Shown: positions 8,660-17,707, counted from the stretch's first letter. The stretch: 64,000 nt of DNA from Halorientalis pallida (GCF_004118325.1 NZ_RDFA01000001.1:760838-824837); one strand, 5' to 3'. Numbers and translations are program-made. The notes: generated by a model from the letters alone, not told the origin.

Positions 8660-8995
8660 TCAGTCCGTTCGGGAGCGCACCGCCGACCAGACGGCGATCG
8701 CGGCCAGCACGAGCGCTGGGATCAGCGGCAGGGCGAGATAGGTGTTGCGCCAGCCCCAGCCCAGAGCGGCGACGCTCCCGCGGGCCGCGGGCAGCAGGTA
8801 CAGCGCACCCGGGACGATCAGGAAGGCGACGACGATGGCGGCGACCAGGAGCCAGCCGCGCCAGTCGAACTCCTCGTCCACGTCGCCCACCGTGTTGCGC
8901 GGGTAGGCGTCCGCCGGATCGTCCTCCTCTTCGGTCGTGTCGCCGTCGCTGCCTTCGACGGTACCCGGTTCGTGGACGTACGTGTCGTCGCTCAC
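8660..8995 (-). CDS. Conserved small membrane protein, unknown function
   Basis: The 111-residue protein has an acidic N-terminal tail of about 44 residues followed by two membrane helices (about 46-68 and 85-105). Its GTG start overlaps the stop of the upstream dehydrogenase gene by three bases (GTGA), so translation is probably coupled. I recognise no domain. It is likely a small integral membrane protein accompanying the dehydrogenase, but no functional link is visible. Confidence 0.75.
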   Translation of the reverse strand: MSDDTYVHEPGTVEGSDGDTTEEEDDPADAYPRNTVGDVDEEFDWRGWLLVAAIVVAFLIVPGALYLLPAARGSVAALGWGWRNTYLALPLIPALVLAAIAVWSAVRSRTD

Positions 8996-10032
8996 AGCTC
9001 GCTGTCGGGTCTGACGACGACCTTGCCGAACCCTTCCCGGTCCTGGAGCATCTCGTGGGCGCGGGCCGTCTCGCTCATCGGCAGGGTGTCACGGATCCGG
9101 GGCTCGAACTCGCCCTCCCAGACCAGTTCCAGCACGTCGTCGACCTCGCCGGGCGTGCCCATCGTCGAGCCGATGACTTCGAGTTGGTTCCAGAAGATGC
9201 GGTTCACGTCCGTCTCGGGGTTGGGGCCCGTGGTCGCCCCGCAGGTCACCAGCCGGCCGCCCTTCGCGAGGCTGGCCAGGGACTTGTCCCAGGTCGCGGC
9301 CCCGATGTGGTCGACCACCACGTCGACGCCGCGGTAGCCAGTGATGTCCCGGATCGCGTCGTCGAAGTCCTCCTGCTCGTAGTTGATGACCTCGTCCGCG
9401 CCGAGTTCGTCGGCGTACTCGAGTTTCTCCTCGCTACTGGCGGTCGCGTACACCTCCGCCCCGACGTACTTCGCGATCTGGAGCGCGGCGTGGCCCACGC
9501 CGCCACTCGCCCCCAGAACCAGGACCGTCTCGCCGGGTTTGAGGTCGGCCCGCGTCACCAGCATCCGCCAGGCGGTCTGGAAGACCAGCGACGCCGAGCC
9601 CGCGACCTCCCAGTCGACGTGGTCGGGCACCGGGACGAGGTTGTCCGCGGGGACGGCAGCCTGCTCGGCGTGGACACCCCGGACGTGCTCGCCGAGGATG
9701 TGGAAGTCGACACACATCGTCGGTTCGCCGTCGCGGCAGAACTCACAGGAGCCACAGGAGACGCCGGCCGAGACGGCGACGTGATCACCCTCCTCGAAGC
9801 GGTCCACGTCCGTACCGACCTCGGTGACGACGCCGGCCGCGTCGCTGCCCGGGATGTGGGGCATCTCCAGATCGATTCCCGGAAGCCCGCGTCGTGTCCA
9901 GACGTCGAGGTGGTTGAGCGCCGCCGCCTTCACGTCCACGAGTACCTCGTCGTCGGCCGGTTCGGGGTCCGGGAACTCGTCGTACTCGATGACGTCGGTG
10001 TCGCCGTGCTCCGAGAATTGGACTGCCTGCAT
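8992..10032 (-). CDS. Zinc-type alcohol dehydrogenase / quinone oxidoreductase family
   Basis: The 346-residue MDR-superfamily oxidoreductase has a GroES-like N-terminal half with the catalytic-zinc motif and the structural-zinc cysteine cluster (CGSCEFCRDGEPTMC), then a Rossmann half with VLGASGGVGHAALQIAKY for NAD(P). The reaction is probably reversible oxidation of an alcohol or reduction of an enone; the substrate is unknown. I start at MQAVQFSEHG, the usual beginning of the family; a short in-frame extension exists upstream. Its stop overlaps the start of the small membrane-protein gene. Confidence 0.88.
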   Translation of the reverse strand: MQAVQFSEHGDTDVIEYDEFPDPEPADDEVLVDVKAAALNHLDVWTRRGLPGIDLEMPHIPGSDAAGVVTEVGTDVDRFEEGDHVAVSAGVSCGSCEFCRDGEPTMCVDFHILGEHVRGVHAEQAAVPADNLVPVPDHVDWEVAGSASLVFQTAWRMLVTRADLKPGETVLVLGASGGVGHAALQIAKYVGAEVYATASSEEKLEYADELGADEVINYEQEDFDDAIRDITGYRGVDVVVDHIGAATWDKSLASLAKGGRLVTCGATTGPNPETDVNRIFWNQLEVIGSTMGTPGEVDDVLELVWEGEFEPRIRDTLPMSETARAHEMLQDREGFGKVVVRPDSEL

Positions 10033-10083
10033 ATCCGTCTGCTCGGCCGGCGTGTGCAAAACGGTGTCGACTGATCGGGCCCC

Positions 10084-10236
10084 TCAGGCACCGTCGGAGG
10101 CGGCGACGAACGCCGCGAAACTCGCCTCGTGTCCGGTCCGTGAGACGTGGGCGTCACGCCGTCCCGCAACCGGCTCCCGATCGGCCACGATCGCTTCCGC
10201 CTCACAGTCGTGGCAGACGAAGTGGTACCGTGCCAT
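10084..10236 (-). CDS. Small putative zinc-binding protein
   Basis: The 50-residue product begins MARYHFVCHDCEAEAIV and ends in a segment with two histidines (HVSRTGHEASFAAF). C-x2-C with a later H-x5-H pattern suggests a single zinc site as in short zinc-finger-like proteins common in haloarchaea. The longer open frame upstream is Ser/Arg-rich and is a shadow of the MoaB gene. The function is unknown. Confidence 0.6.
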   Translation of the reverse strand: MARYHFVCHDCEAEAIVADREPVAGRRDAHVSRTGHEASFAAFVAASDGA

Positions 10237-10363
10237 TACGTGTAGGGTTGGACTGTTGGCCCCCGAAACGCCCGTTCGGGGGACCGGCCTGCGGCCGACT
10301 CGACAGCGCGGATCGCCGGCGGACCGGCGGGAGTGTTTAGGGGGCGCAACCAGAAGGACCGCT

Positions 10364-11017
10364 ATGGTCGACTTCCAGTCACGCGACACCCGCCGCTCTC
10401 TCGACGAGGACGAAGACGACGCGGAGGCGGCCGACGAACACGAGGCGGACGGACACGAAACGGCCGAACACGAAGACGGTGAACACGACGAGGAGCACAC
10501 CCACGATCACGATCACGACCACGACCACCACGCACACGACCCGGAGTCCCTCGGCGTGGCAGTCGTGACCGTCTCGTCCTCGCGGACACGGGAGGACGAC
10601 CCCGCGGGCGACGCCATCGAGACTGGCGTGACCGAGGCGGGCCACGACGTCGTCGTCAGAGACGTGATCCGGGACGACCACGACGGCGTGCAAAACACCG
10701 TCGACGCGGTCGCCGGCCGGGGCGACGTGGACGCGGTCGTCACCACCGGCGGCACCGGGGTCACGCCCGACGACGTGACCATCGAAGCCGTCGGCCCGCT
10801 GTTCGACAAGGAGTTACCCGGCTTCGGCGAACTGTTCAGGAATCTCTCCTACGACGAGATCGGGACGAAAGTGGTCGGGACCCGCGCTACTGCGGGCATC
10901 GTCGACGGCACAGTCGTCTTCTGCCTGCCGGGCAGCGAGAACGCCGCCCGCCTCGGCACCGAGGAGATCATCGTCGAACAGGCCCCCCACCTCGCGGGAC
11001 TCGCCCGGCGGGAGTGA
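10364..11017 (+). CDS. moaB: MoaB-like molybdenum cofactor protein with a histidine-rich N-terminal tail
   Basis: Residues 60-217 form a MoCF-binding domain of the MoaB/MogA type: VAVVTVSSSRT at the start, TTGGTGVTP (127-135) for molybdopterin binding, and VFCLPGSENA near the end. The family adenylates molybdopterin before metal insertion. In front lies an unusual tail of about 59 residues with acidic runs and 12 histidines, including alternating H-D units at about 45-58. Such tracts bind divalent metals in other proteins, so a metal-storage or delivery role for the tail is plausible but unproven. No other molybdenum cofactor gene is adjacent. Confidence 0.85.
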   Translation: MVDFQSRDTRRSLDEDEDDAEAADEHEADGHETAEHEDGEHDEEHTHDHDHDHDHHAHDPESLGVAVVTVSSSRTREDDPAGDAIETGVTEAGHDVVVRDVIRDDHDGVQNTVDAVAGRGDVDAVVTTGGTGVTPDDVTIEAVGPLFDKELPGFGELFRNLSYDEIGTKVVGTRATAGIVDGTVVFCLPGSENAARLGTEEIIVEQAPHLAGLARRE

Positions 11018-11018
11018 G

Positions 11019-13607
11019 CTAGTCGAACCGCCGGCGGGCGGCCAGCAACCCGGCCAGCACCAGTCCGAGCGCCGCCGCGAGGAGGCCGAATCCGGGTCCG
11101 TTCGCGCCGGTCGTCGTGTCGTCCGTCGTCGCGTCGGTCGACTCGGCGGGGTCGTCCGCGGGTGCGGACGCACCGAACCGACTGGCCGTCGACTGGTCGG
11201 TCGCCGATCCGTCGTCGTTCCCGTCCGGCATGGGTGCCAGCACCGAGAACGCGGCGGTCCGGTTGCCGACGCCCGCGCGGTACTCACCCGGTCGCTCGAC
11301 CGTCGTCGCGACCGAGACCGTCTCCGTCTCGTTTTCGGGCACGGCGACCGCTAGCTCGTCGACCACGGTATCGGTCCCGTTCTCGCGCTGCCGGCGCAGG
11401 GTCAGTGGCACCTGGTCCGTCCCGTCGCTCGTCTCGTCGAAGCTGACGGTGATCTCGACCGACGACCCGGCGTCGACGGTCGTCCGACCCGTCCGAACCG
11501 CCGCGACCGACACCGACGAGTCGTTCTCCGTCCCGTTCGACGTGTCGGCGGAGTCGTCCGATTCCGGCTCCGACAAGTCGATGGGGCCGATCCCCGGACC
11601 CTGGGGGTTGATGTCGTCGGCGACACCGACGACACCGGAGGTACCGTCGTCTTCGGCGCCGTCGTTCGCGCCGTCTTCACTTCCTTCGTCACTGTCCCCG
11701 TCCGATCCGTCGTCTTCCGAGTCGCCGTCGTCGGTGTCCTCGTCGCTGTCACCAGTCTCCCCGTCCGATCCGTCGTCTTCCGAGTCGCCGTCGTCGGTGT
11801 CCTCGTCGCTGTCACCAGTCTCCCCGTCCGATCCGTCGTCTTCCGAGTCGCCGTCGTCGGTGTCCTCGTCGCTGTCACCAGCGTCCCCGTCCGATCCGTC
11901 ACCGTCGTCGGCACCGCCGTCCGATCCATCGCCTCCCGAGTCACCGTCGTTCGCACCGCCCTCCGAATCGCCGTCCTCTGCGACGGATATCTCGGTGGTG
12001 ATCTCGGTTTCCTGGCCGCGTTCGTCTTTCAGCTGCAGCACGATCTCGTGGGTTCCGGGCTCGTCGAAGGTGTGCTGTGCGGTCGGTTCCTCGGGACCGC
12101 TCTCGCCGTCGAAGAACCAGCAGACGTGCGTGAGGCCGTCCGAGAGGTTCACCGCCTCGACGGTGATCGGGTCGCCGACGGTCGCCTCGTCGGGCGCGTC
12201 GATCTCACCGGTCGGCGGGTCGTCGCCGGCCGTGTCCACCTCGATCACGTGTTCGGCCGTCGCCTCGTTCCCGTTCTCGTCGCTGACCGTGACGACCACG
12301 GTGTAGGTCCCCGCCGCGTCGAAACTCGTCTCGGTCGTCGGCGCCGTCGTCGTCCGGTCGACGGTCGTGTCGCCGTCGAAGTTCCACCCGTAGCTCTGGA
12401 TGCCGTCGCCGTCGGTCGACGCGTTCGCGTCCAGCGTCACCGTCTCGCCGACCGCCGCGGTCGCCGGTCCGGTGAGTGCGGGCACCGGCACGTCGTCGGG
12501 CCCGTCGGTCTCCGAGCCGTCCTCGGACTCGTCGCCGTCGTTCCCGGAGTCCTCGTCGCCGGAGTCGCCGTCGGAACTGTTCTCGGTAACCGTGACGGTC
12601 GTCGACGCGGTGGCGGTGTTGTTCGCGTAGTCCCACACCGTGACGGCGGCCTCGTAGTCGCCGGTCGATTCGTAGGTGTAGGCCGCGGTCGGGGCCGTCG
12701 TGTTCAGATCGACGGTGCCGTCGCCGTCGAAGTCCCAGCCGTAGCGCCTGATGCCCTCGTCGTCGGTCGCGTCGGTGGCGTTCAGCGTGACCGACTCGTC
12801 GACCGCGGCGGTCGCGGGATCGGCGGCGAGTGCGGCCGACGGCGGCTGGTCACAGCCGCCCCGGTTGACCGTCACGTTCGCGTCGCGGTCGAGCGTGGCC
12901 TGTTCCTCCGGACCGGTGAACAGCCGCCACTCCTCGATTCGATCGTCCGGGTTGTCCGAGGCGTTCCACTCGCCCCAGGCCGCGGCGTCCTCGTTGAACG
13001 CCGGCTCGATCGTGATAGAGACTGTTTCACTCGCGGTCAGCCCGCGGAACGCGGCGCCGTCGGTCCGGTCCTCGTACCACATCCAGTCGATCTCGCTCCG
13101 AGTGCCCTGGTGTTCGAAGTCGTCGTCGCGACCGTCGTATCCGTCGTCCTCGACGGCCCACTCGCCGTCGGTCGGGAGCCCGGTGAAGGTCATCGAAGTG
13201 ACCCCGCCGTAGGCCCCGTCCTCGTACTTGTCGTGGACGAGCACCAGACTGTATCCCTCACTGCCGTGGTAGATCAGGAGGTTGCTGACCTGGTTTTCCT
13301 GTAACTCGGTCGTTCCGTTCGAGCTGTAGTTGGTCGAAACGTCGTAGTCGTAGAAGGCTTCGACCGTCCGGGTTCCGTTCCCGAGCGGCTCGACATCGTA
13401 ACACTCCTCCCCCTGTTCGACCGTGATCGTCACGTCGTCGGGCGACGGGGCGTTCACGGTCGCGACGCCGTCGGCGGTCACCGACGCCGGTCGGTCCGTG
13501 TCGGTCGCGCCGGCCGCGATGCCCGGCGGGACCGCGGCCACGCAGATCGCGAGGACGATAAGCAGTAGCAGCGGTCGACGGCCGACGCTGACGGACTCGG
13601 CGCGCAT
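11019..13607 (-). CDS. PKD-domain cell-surface protein with PGF-CTERM anchor
   Basis: This 862-residue secreted protein has a signal peptide at 1-35, an N-terminal beta domain, then two or three PKD domains (recognisable as YGWDFDGDGTVD, YGWNFDGDTTVD and the related CWFFDGESG), a very acidic Ser/Asp/Gly linker with a 21-residue tandem repeat, a beta-sandwich segment and a C-terminal PGF-CTERM tail (GPGFGLLAAALGL...RRR). Archaeosortase A is known to process such tails and attach the protein to membrane lipid. It is likely a structural or adhesive S-layer-associated protein. I start at MRAESVSVG; an upstream in-frame ATG would put 16 polar residues before the signal peptide. Confidence 0.88.
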   Translation of the reverse strand: MRAESVSVGRRPLLLLIVLAICVAAVPPGIAAGATDTDRPASVTADGVATVNAPSPDDVTITVEQGEECYDVEPLGNGTRTVEAFYDYDVSTNYSSNGTTELQENQVSNLLIYHGSEGYSLVLVHDKYEDGAYGGVTSMTFTGLPTDGEWAVEDDGYDGRDDDFEHQGTRSEIDWMWYEDRTDGAAFRGLTASETVSITIEPAFNEDAAAWGEWNASDNPDDRIEEWRLFTGPEEQATLDRDANVTVNRGGCDQPPSAALAADPATAAVDESVTLNATDATDDEGIRRYGWDFDGDGTVDLNTTAPTAAYTYESTGDYEAAVTVWDYANNTATASTTVTVTENSSDGDSGDEDSGNDGDESEDGSETDGPDDVPVPALTGPATAAVGETVTLDANASTDGDGIQSYGWNFDGDTTVDRTTTAPTTETSFDAAGTYTVVVTVSDENGNEATAEHVIEVDTAGDDPPTGEIDAPDEATVGDPITVEAVNLSDGLTHVCWFFDGESGPEEPTAQHTFDEPGTHEIVLQLKDERGQETEITTEISVAEDGDSEGGANDGDSGGDGSDGGADDGDGSDGDAGDSDEDTDDGDSEDDGSDGETGDSDEDTDDGDSEDDGSDGETGDSDEDTDDGDSEDDGSDGDSDEGSEDGANDGAEDDGTSGVVGVADDINPQGPGIGPIDLSEPESDDSADTSNGTENDSSVSVAAVRTGRTTVDAGSSVEITVSFDETSDGTDQVPLTLRRQRENGTDTVVDELAVAVPENETETVSVATTVERPGEYRAGVGNRTAAFSVLAPMPDGNDDGSATDQSTASRFGASAPADDPAESTDATTDDTTTGANGPGFGLLAAALGLVLAGLLAARRRFD
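11701..11889. repeat. Tandem repeat, 3 x 63 bp, in the acidic linker of the PKD protein
   Basis: Three nearly perfect copies with a period of exactly 63 bases begin at 11701, 11764 and 11827, and a fourth, diverged copy starts at about 11890. The repeat is in phase and encodes a 21-residue unit built from DSDEDTDDGDSEDDGSD and a short GETG joint. Near-identity at the DNA level points to recent expansion by slippage or recombination. Confidence 0.9.
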
Positions 13608-13908
13608 CACGCTCCCCCCGTCGACGGTGCAGTGCTCGTCGCCTCCGCTTGGCACCCAATCGTTCGGAACTGTCCGCGAGTGACGGATCGGTTGGTTGCG
13701 CCGATCATGCGATAGGCCGGCCTACCGCGTGTCCACTCATTGTTATAGGCGTACTGCGCGGTCGCAGTCACTCCCTTCGCCGGCGCCGAACGGGTCGACG
13801 GGGAGCGACGACCCGGAACCGAGCCCTTTCGACGACGGGCGACAGTTCCGCCGCTATCCAGTGCCTACCGACGTCAGTCACCGACACCCGACCCCGTGGC
13901 CGAGTCGG
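13608..13908. other. Intergenic stretch without a recognisable gene
   Basis: The stretch lies between the PKD protein start and the end of the cupin gene. Open frames on the plus strand are Arg/Ser-rich and look like shadows. ATTGTTATAG near 13738-13747 could be a promoter element for the PKD gene, but it is far (about 135 bases) from its start. Confidence 0.35.
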
Positions 13909-14226
13909 TCACCCGGGGAGCGGGCAGAGACTCGCGGTCAGGATCACCACGTCGTCGGTCCCGTTTCGCGCACCGTGTGACTGGCCCCGCTCGTTGAACA
14001 CCACGCCGGGCGCGGTGATCGTCTCCTCGGTGTCGTCCTGCACGACGGTCACCGTCCCCGTCAGGACGTGGAACACGTTGGACGCGTCGTCGTGGACGTG
14101 CGGGTCGAGTTCAGCGCCCGGTCCCAGGGCGAAGACCTTCACGAGCACGTCGTCGCTGACGGCCAGTTCCTCGTCGATCACCTCGCCCGCGTCCGGGTCG
14201 AGATCGGACAGTCGATCCAGTGGCAT
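13909..14226 (-). CDS. Small cupin-domain protein
   Basis: The 105-residue single-domain cupin carries the first metal motif as PHVHDDASN (His43, His45) and the second as FNERGQSH (His84). The glutamate usual in the first motif is replaced by Asn, so the metal site is slightly non-canonical. Small cupins have diverse roles (isomerase, dioxygenase, sensor) and no substrate can be assigned. The reading frame continues upstream, but MPLDRLSDLDPD is the natural start. Confidence 0.85.
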   Translation of the reverse strand: MPLDRLSDLDPDAGEVIDEELAVSDDVLVKVFALGPGAELDPHVHDDASNVFHVLTGTVTVVQDDTEETITAPGVVFNERGQSHGARNGTDDVVILTASLCPLPG

Positions 14227-14445
14227 ACCCGACGGGTCGGGCGGCCTGGCCTTAGCGGTTCCGTCGACCGCTCCCCTTCGAATATCTTCTGTGGTTTCAC
14301 ACCGTTCTACGCGATTTTGCGCCCCCGTCACCGGTTCACGGAACCGGTCGTCCGAGTTTGTGTCCCCGTGAACGGAACAAAACGCGTGAATTCGCTTCAA
14401 CTGCTTCCTCCCACTAAGTGGCACGCACCGTGATTGGTACCTGCA

Positions 14446-14925
14446 ATGTCCGACCGAGACCTCTCGCGCAGACGGCTCCTCCAGGCGGGTAGTGTCGCAG
14501 TCGCCGCGGCGGCGGTCCCGACGGCCGCAGGGGCCGACGGTGACGGCTGGGCGGTCGCCGAGACGCCGGTCGACAGCACGCTCTACGATCTCGAGCGTGC
14601 GGCCGCGGGCGCGTACGCGGTGGGGACTGGGGGCGTCGTCGTCTAGCCGACGCCGCGGGGCCGGCGGAAAGTACTGGACGGCGGCCCGACGGGTAACGGC
14701 AACAACTTCTACGGCTCGGACGTGACCGACGACGGCGAGCGCCTCTGGTTCGTCGGGTCTTCCGGTGCCATCGGCGAGTACGACGTGGCGACCGGCAGTC
14801 TGACGAGTCGCGCCGCGCCCATGGACGTGACCAACAACTTCAACGACGTGGCGGTGACCGGCGAGGCCGGCGAGGCGAACGTCTACGTCGCCGGCGGTGC
14901 CGGCGGGACCGTCCTCGAACGCTGA
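14446..14925 (+). pseudogene. Decayed Tat-exported beta-propeller-like gene
   Basis: The frame begins with a twin-arginine signal (SRRRLLQAGS, then an Ala-rich core) and continues for 66 residues to an in-frame TAG at 14644-14646. The same frame then carries convincing protein sequence for about 90 residues (GPTGNGNNFYG, DDGERLWFVGSSGAIGEYD, NNFNDVAVTGEAGEANVYVAGG) up to a TGA at 14923-14925. The repeated GERLWFVG and ANVYVAGG motifs resemble YCF48/BNR-type propeller blades. A full propeller needs several hundred residues, so the gene has both a nonsense mutation and a lost 3' part. Nothing suggests read-through; a sequencing error at the TAG would not repair the missing C-terminus. Confidence 0.7.
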
Positions 14926-15147
14926 CGGACTCGACCGGAAACGGTTCGTCTCCCGTTCGCACCCCCACCCACACTCCACCCACCCCGCCTTTGCCTCCAC
15001 ACACGTCCCGTCGTCCGATCCTGCCCCGAGACGCCCCAGACGGATTCGCACCACTGGCGCCGTCCCGGACACGGGTTCTCACCCTCATCGCCGTCGAGCC
15101 TGTCGATTGGCGTGGCTTTTAGCCGCTGGCGTCCCCAGATCGTAGCG

Positions 15148-15819
15148 ATGGTAACCGAACTCGGGGACGACGTGTGGTGGTACGACCTGCGCGGGGTGAA
15201 CGCCTACCTCGTCGACGACGGGACGGTGACGCTCGTCGACGCGGGCAACCCGTGGGACGGGCGCAACCTCGTGCTCGGCGTCGATCAGGCCGGCTACTCT
15301 CTGCAGGACGTGGATCGCGTTCTGCTCACCCACTACGACTTCGACCACGTGGGCGGGCTGGGCCGCCTGCAGGGGCTCGACGCGACTGTCTACGTCGGGC
15401 CGGGCGACGAACCGTACCTGACCGGGAAGGAACGGCCGCCGCTCTCGAACCACAAGGGCGCGCTCCAGAACGCGCTGGGCCCGTTCCTGAACTCTCCCGC
15501 CCTCTCCGTCGAGGCCGTCGAAGACGGGGCCGAGATCGGGTCGTTCACCGCCTACCACACGCCGGGGCACACGCCCGGCCACGTCGCCTACGTCAGCGAG
15601 GAACTGGACGCGGCCTTCCTGGGCGATCTCGTCACGGAGTCCGGCGGCGAACTGCAGGCCTCGCCGTGGCTCATGAGCTACGATACCGACGCCGTCGCGG
15701 AGAGCATCCGGGACCTGGCCGCCCGCGCGCCCGAGTTCTCGGTGGCGGCGATGGGGCACGGCACGCCCTTCGAGGCCCACGGCCGCGAGGCCTTCGACGA
15801 ACTGGCCGACTCGCTGTAG
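15148..15819 (+). CDS. Metallo-beta-lactamase-fold hydrolase
   Basis: The 223-residue MBL-fold enzyme shows the metal motif THYDFDHVGG, TPGHTPGH, the bridging aspartate in AFLGDLV and the last histidine in AMGHGTP. The usual H-x-H-x-D-H reads H-Y-D-F-D-H, so the second histidine is an aspartate. The overall order is closest to glyoxalase II-like or generic MBL hydrolases; the substrate is unknown. I start at MVTELGDDVWW; a TATA-like GGCTTTTAGC at about 15113-15122 sits at leaderless distance. Confidence 0.85.
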   Translation: MVTELGDDVWWYDLRGVNAYLVDDGTVTLVDAGNPWDGRNLVLGVDQAGYSLQDVDRVLLTHYDFDHVGGLGRLQGLDATVYVGPGDEPYLTGKERPPLSNHKGALQNALGPFLNSPALSVEAVEDGAEIGSFTAYHTPGHTPGHVAYVSEELDAAFLGDLVTESGGELQASPWLMSYDTDAVAESIRDLAARAPEFSVAAMGHGTPFEAHGREAFDELADSL

Positions 15820-15833
15820 CTAGCCCCGCAATC

Positions 15834-16163
15834 CTATTCGCCCGTGTCGGCGGCCTCCTCGGCCACGTCCTCGGGATCGAACAGCGCAGGGTCCAACGCC
15901 ATGTGCGCCTGGCCTTTCACGAATTCCGGGAGCGAGTCGGTGGTGTACGCGATGATCCGGAGGTCGTCGGTCAGGTCGGTCGCGACCGGGATGGCGGTCG
16001 CCAGTGCGGCGTCCGTCAGGACCAGCAGCTCCGCGTCGTGAATCCCCGCTTCCTCCAGCGCCGGGCGGTTGGCCGTGCCCGCCGCGCGCGTCACCGAGAA
16101 GCCCACTGCCGACAGTGCCGCCCCGAGGTCGTGTTCGTCGGGACCGGCGATAACTGCGTTCAT
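15834..16163 (-). CDS. DUF7126 family protein (often mislabelled CTP synthetase)
   Basis: The 109-residue alpha/beta protein begins MNAVIAGPDEHDLG and has LVLTDAALATAIPVATDLTDDLRIIAYTTDS, which looks like a half Rossmann fold of the TrkA-N type. Haloarchaeal relatives are sometimes labelled CTP synthetase, apparently because they sit near pyrG as here, but the protein has none of the CTP synthase domains. The longer open frame upstream is Arg-rich shadow. The function is unknown; a nucleotide-binding or regulatory role is inference from fold and context. Confidence 0.75.
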   Translation of the reverse strand: MNAVIAGPDEHDLGAALSAVGFSVTRAAGTANRPALEEAGIHDAELLVLTDAALATAIPVATDLTDDLRIIAYTTDSLPEFVKGQAHMALDPALFDPEDVAEEAADTGE

Positions 16164-16221
16164 GATTGCTCTCTGTGCCCCCCGGGGTTTGGCTCTCACG
16201 GTCGCGTCTCGTCGGCCACAG

Positions 16222-16746
16222 TCACGGCGCGGCTTCGTCGTAGACGGCGAATTCCCGTTCGAGGCGCGGCGAGGCACGGACGCGCGGGATTCGGAGCCGG
16301 TGGCCGTCCGCGTCGTACACGTCGACGGTCCTGGTCCCGACGAGGCGGTCGACCAGCGTCGTCCGAACCCGCACCCGTTCGATCTCCGCACGCGGCACCG
16401 TCACGGACTGCGACCCGAACGACCGGGTGATCCAGCCCGGCGAGATCTCGGCGGACGTCCGGGCCTTCCGGGCCGCGTCGCGCCCGACCGCGAGTCCGAT
16501 CCCCACGAGCCACAGGACGAGCCCCGTGCGCAGGGAGATCGGCGGCGCGGGCAGGGAGATTAGCAGTCCCAGCCCCCACCACAGCGACAAGAGCAGGGCG
16601 AGGACGACCGCGTAGACCAGGCCGGCGACGGCCACGGCCAGCGGGTTCAGCACTGGCACCGCACGAATTTCCGCCCGGATCGGCTCGGGACGGCCCGGCA
16701 GGTCGAGCGCCTGATAGTCGGGATCGGACTCGGCGCTTGCGGGCAT
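16222..16746 (-). CDS. Membrane protein with bacterial PH-like domain
   Basis: Two membrane helices (about 33-60 and 75-95) follow a short soluble N-terminus, and the C-terminal part (about 97-170) has the pattern of a bPH/YdbS-type domain: SPGWITRSFGSQSVTVPRAEIERVRV followed by DVYDADGHRLRIP. The length of 174 fits. The function is unknown; such proteins are membrane-associated. It lies downstream of the GMP synthase gene on the same strand with a gap of 43 bases and may be co-transcribed. Confidence 0.7.
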   Translation of the reverse strand: MPASAESDPDYQALDLPGRPEPIRAEIRAVPVLNPLAVAVAGLVYAVVLALLLSLWWGLGLLISLPAPPISLRTGLVLWLVGIGLAVGRDAARKARTSAEISPGWITRSFGSQSVTVPRAEIERVRVRTTLVDRLVGTRTVDVYDADGHRLRIPRVRASPRLEREFAVYDEAAP

Positions 16747-16789
16747 CGGCTCTCCGAACTCGCGCCAGCGAGAAAAGCGGTTGGGTCGG

Positions 16790-17707
16790 CTACTCGTACT
16801 CGATGGTTGCCGGCGGCTTGTGGGTCACGTCGTACAGCACGCGCGCGACGTTCTCGTTTTCACCCGTAATCCGGCTCTGGATGCGCTGGAGGGTCTCCCA
16901 GTCGACGTTCTGTGCGCGGGCGGTCATGCCGTCCCGGCTCTCGACGGACCGGACGGCGACGACCCAGCCGTGGACGCGGTTGTCGCCCTTGACGCCCGTG
17001 GCCTTCCCGATGACGGCCGCCAGCGCCTGCCACGGGTCGTGCTCCTCCAGTTCCTCCTCGACCACGTGATTGGCCTCGCGGGCGACGCCCAGTTTCTCCT
17101 CGGTCACTTCGCCGATGATCCGCACCGCGAGGCCGGGGCCGGGGAACGGCATCCGCTCGGCGATGATCGCCTCCAGGTCGAGGTCGCGTGCGACCTCCCG
17201 CACCTCGTCTTTGTAGAGGTCCCGCATCGGTTCGACGATGCCCTCGAAGTCCACCACGTCGGGCAGGCCGCCGACGTTGTGGTGGGACTTGATCGTGCCC
17301 TCGCTCTCGATGCGGTCGGGGTAGATCGTCCCCTGGACGAGGTAGTCGGCGTCGACCTCGCGGGCAACCGTCTCGAACTCCCGGATGAACTGCTCGCCGA
17401 TGGCGTGGCGCTTCTCCTCGGGATCGGTGATACCGGAGAGCGCGTCGAGGAAGCGGTCTTTGGCCTCCACGATCCGGAGTGAGTCCATGTAGTCGAAGGT
17501 CTCTGCGATCTGCTCGGTCTCGCCTTTCCGCATCAAGCCGGTGTCGACGTAGACGGGGGTGAGCTGGTCGCCGATAGCCTCGTAGGCCAGCGCGGCGGCC
17601 GTCGAGGAGTCGACACCCCCCGAGAGGGCGATGACGGCGTTCGCGTCGCCGACCTCGGTCGCGATCTCGTCGATCTTCTCGTCGATAAAGGAATCCACGT
17701 CGACCAT
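16790..17707 (-). CDS. guaAb: GMP synthase (glutamine-hydrolysing) ATPase subunit B
   Basis: The 305-residue protein is the ATP-pyrophosphatase half of GMP synthase. It shows the PP-loop [18 protein letters not shown], the XMP-binding region [19 protein letters not shown], and the C-terminal dimerisation part ending KPPATIEYE. It converts XMP to GMP using ammonia from a separate glutamine amidotransferase subunit, which is not in the window; split subunits are the rule in archaea. Its ATG overlaps the stop of pyrG by one base (TGATG), so the two enzymes are translationally coupled. Confidence 0.95.
   Translation of the reverse strand: MVDVDSFIDEKIDEIATEVGDANAVIALSGGVDSSTAAALAYEAIGDQLTPVYVDTGLMRKGETEQIAETFDYMDSLRIVEAKDRFLDALSGITDPEEKRHAIGEQFIREFETVAREVDADYLVQGTIYPDRIESEGTIKSHHNVGGLPDVVDFEGIVEPMRDLYKDEVREVARDLDLEAIIAERMPFPGPGLAVRIIGEVTEEKLGVAREANHVVEEELEEHDPWQALAAVIGKATGVKGDNRVHGWVVAVRSVESRDGMTARAQNVDWETLQRIQSRITGENENVARVLYDVTHKPPATIEYE

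Noticed and set aside
11701-11889. Possible CRISPR array because of regular spacing
   Set aside because: The copies are contiguous, in frame and encode an acidic linker; there are no unique spacers.
12048-13304. 418-residue plus-strand frame inside the PKD surface protein
   Set aside because: It has Arg/Val/Gly-biased shadow composition, while the opposite strand has PKD motifs, a signal peptide and PGF-CTERM.
13649-14371. 240-residue plus-strand frame over the intergenic region and cupin gene
   Set aside because: It is Ser/Arg-rich with no motif; the cupin on the minus strand explains most of it.
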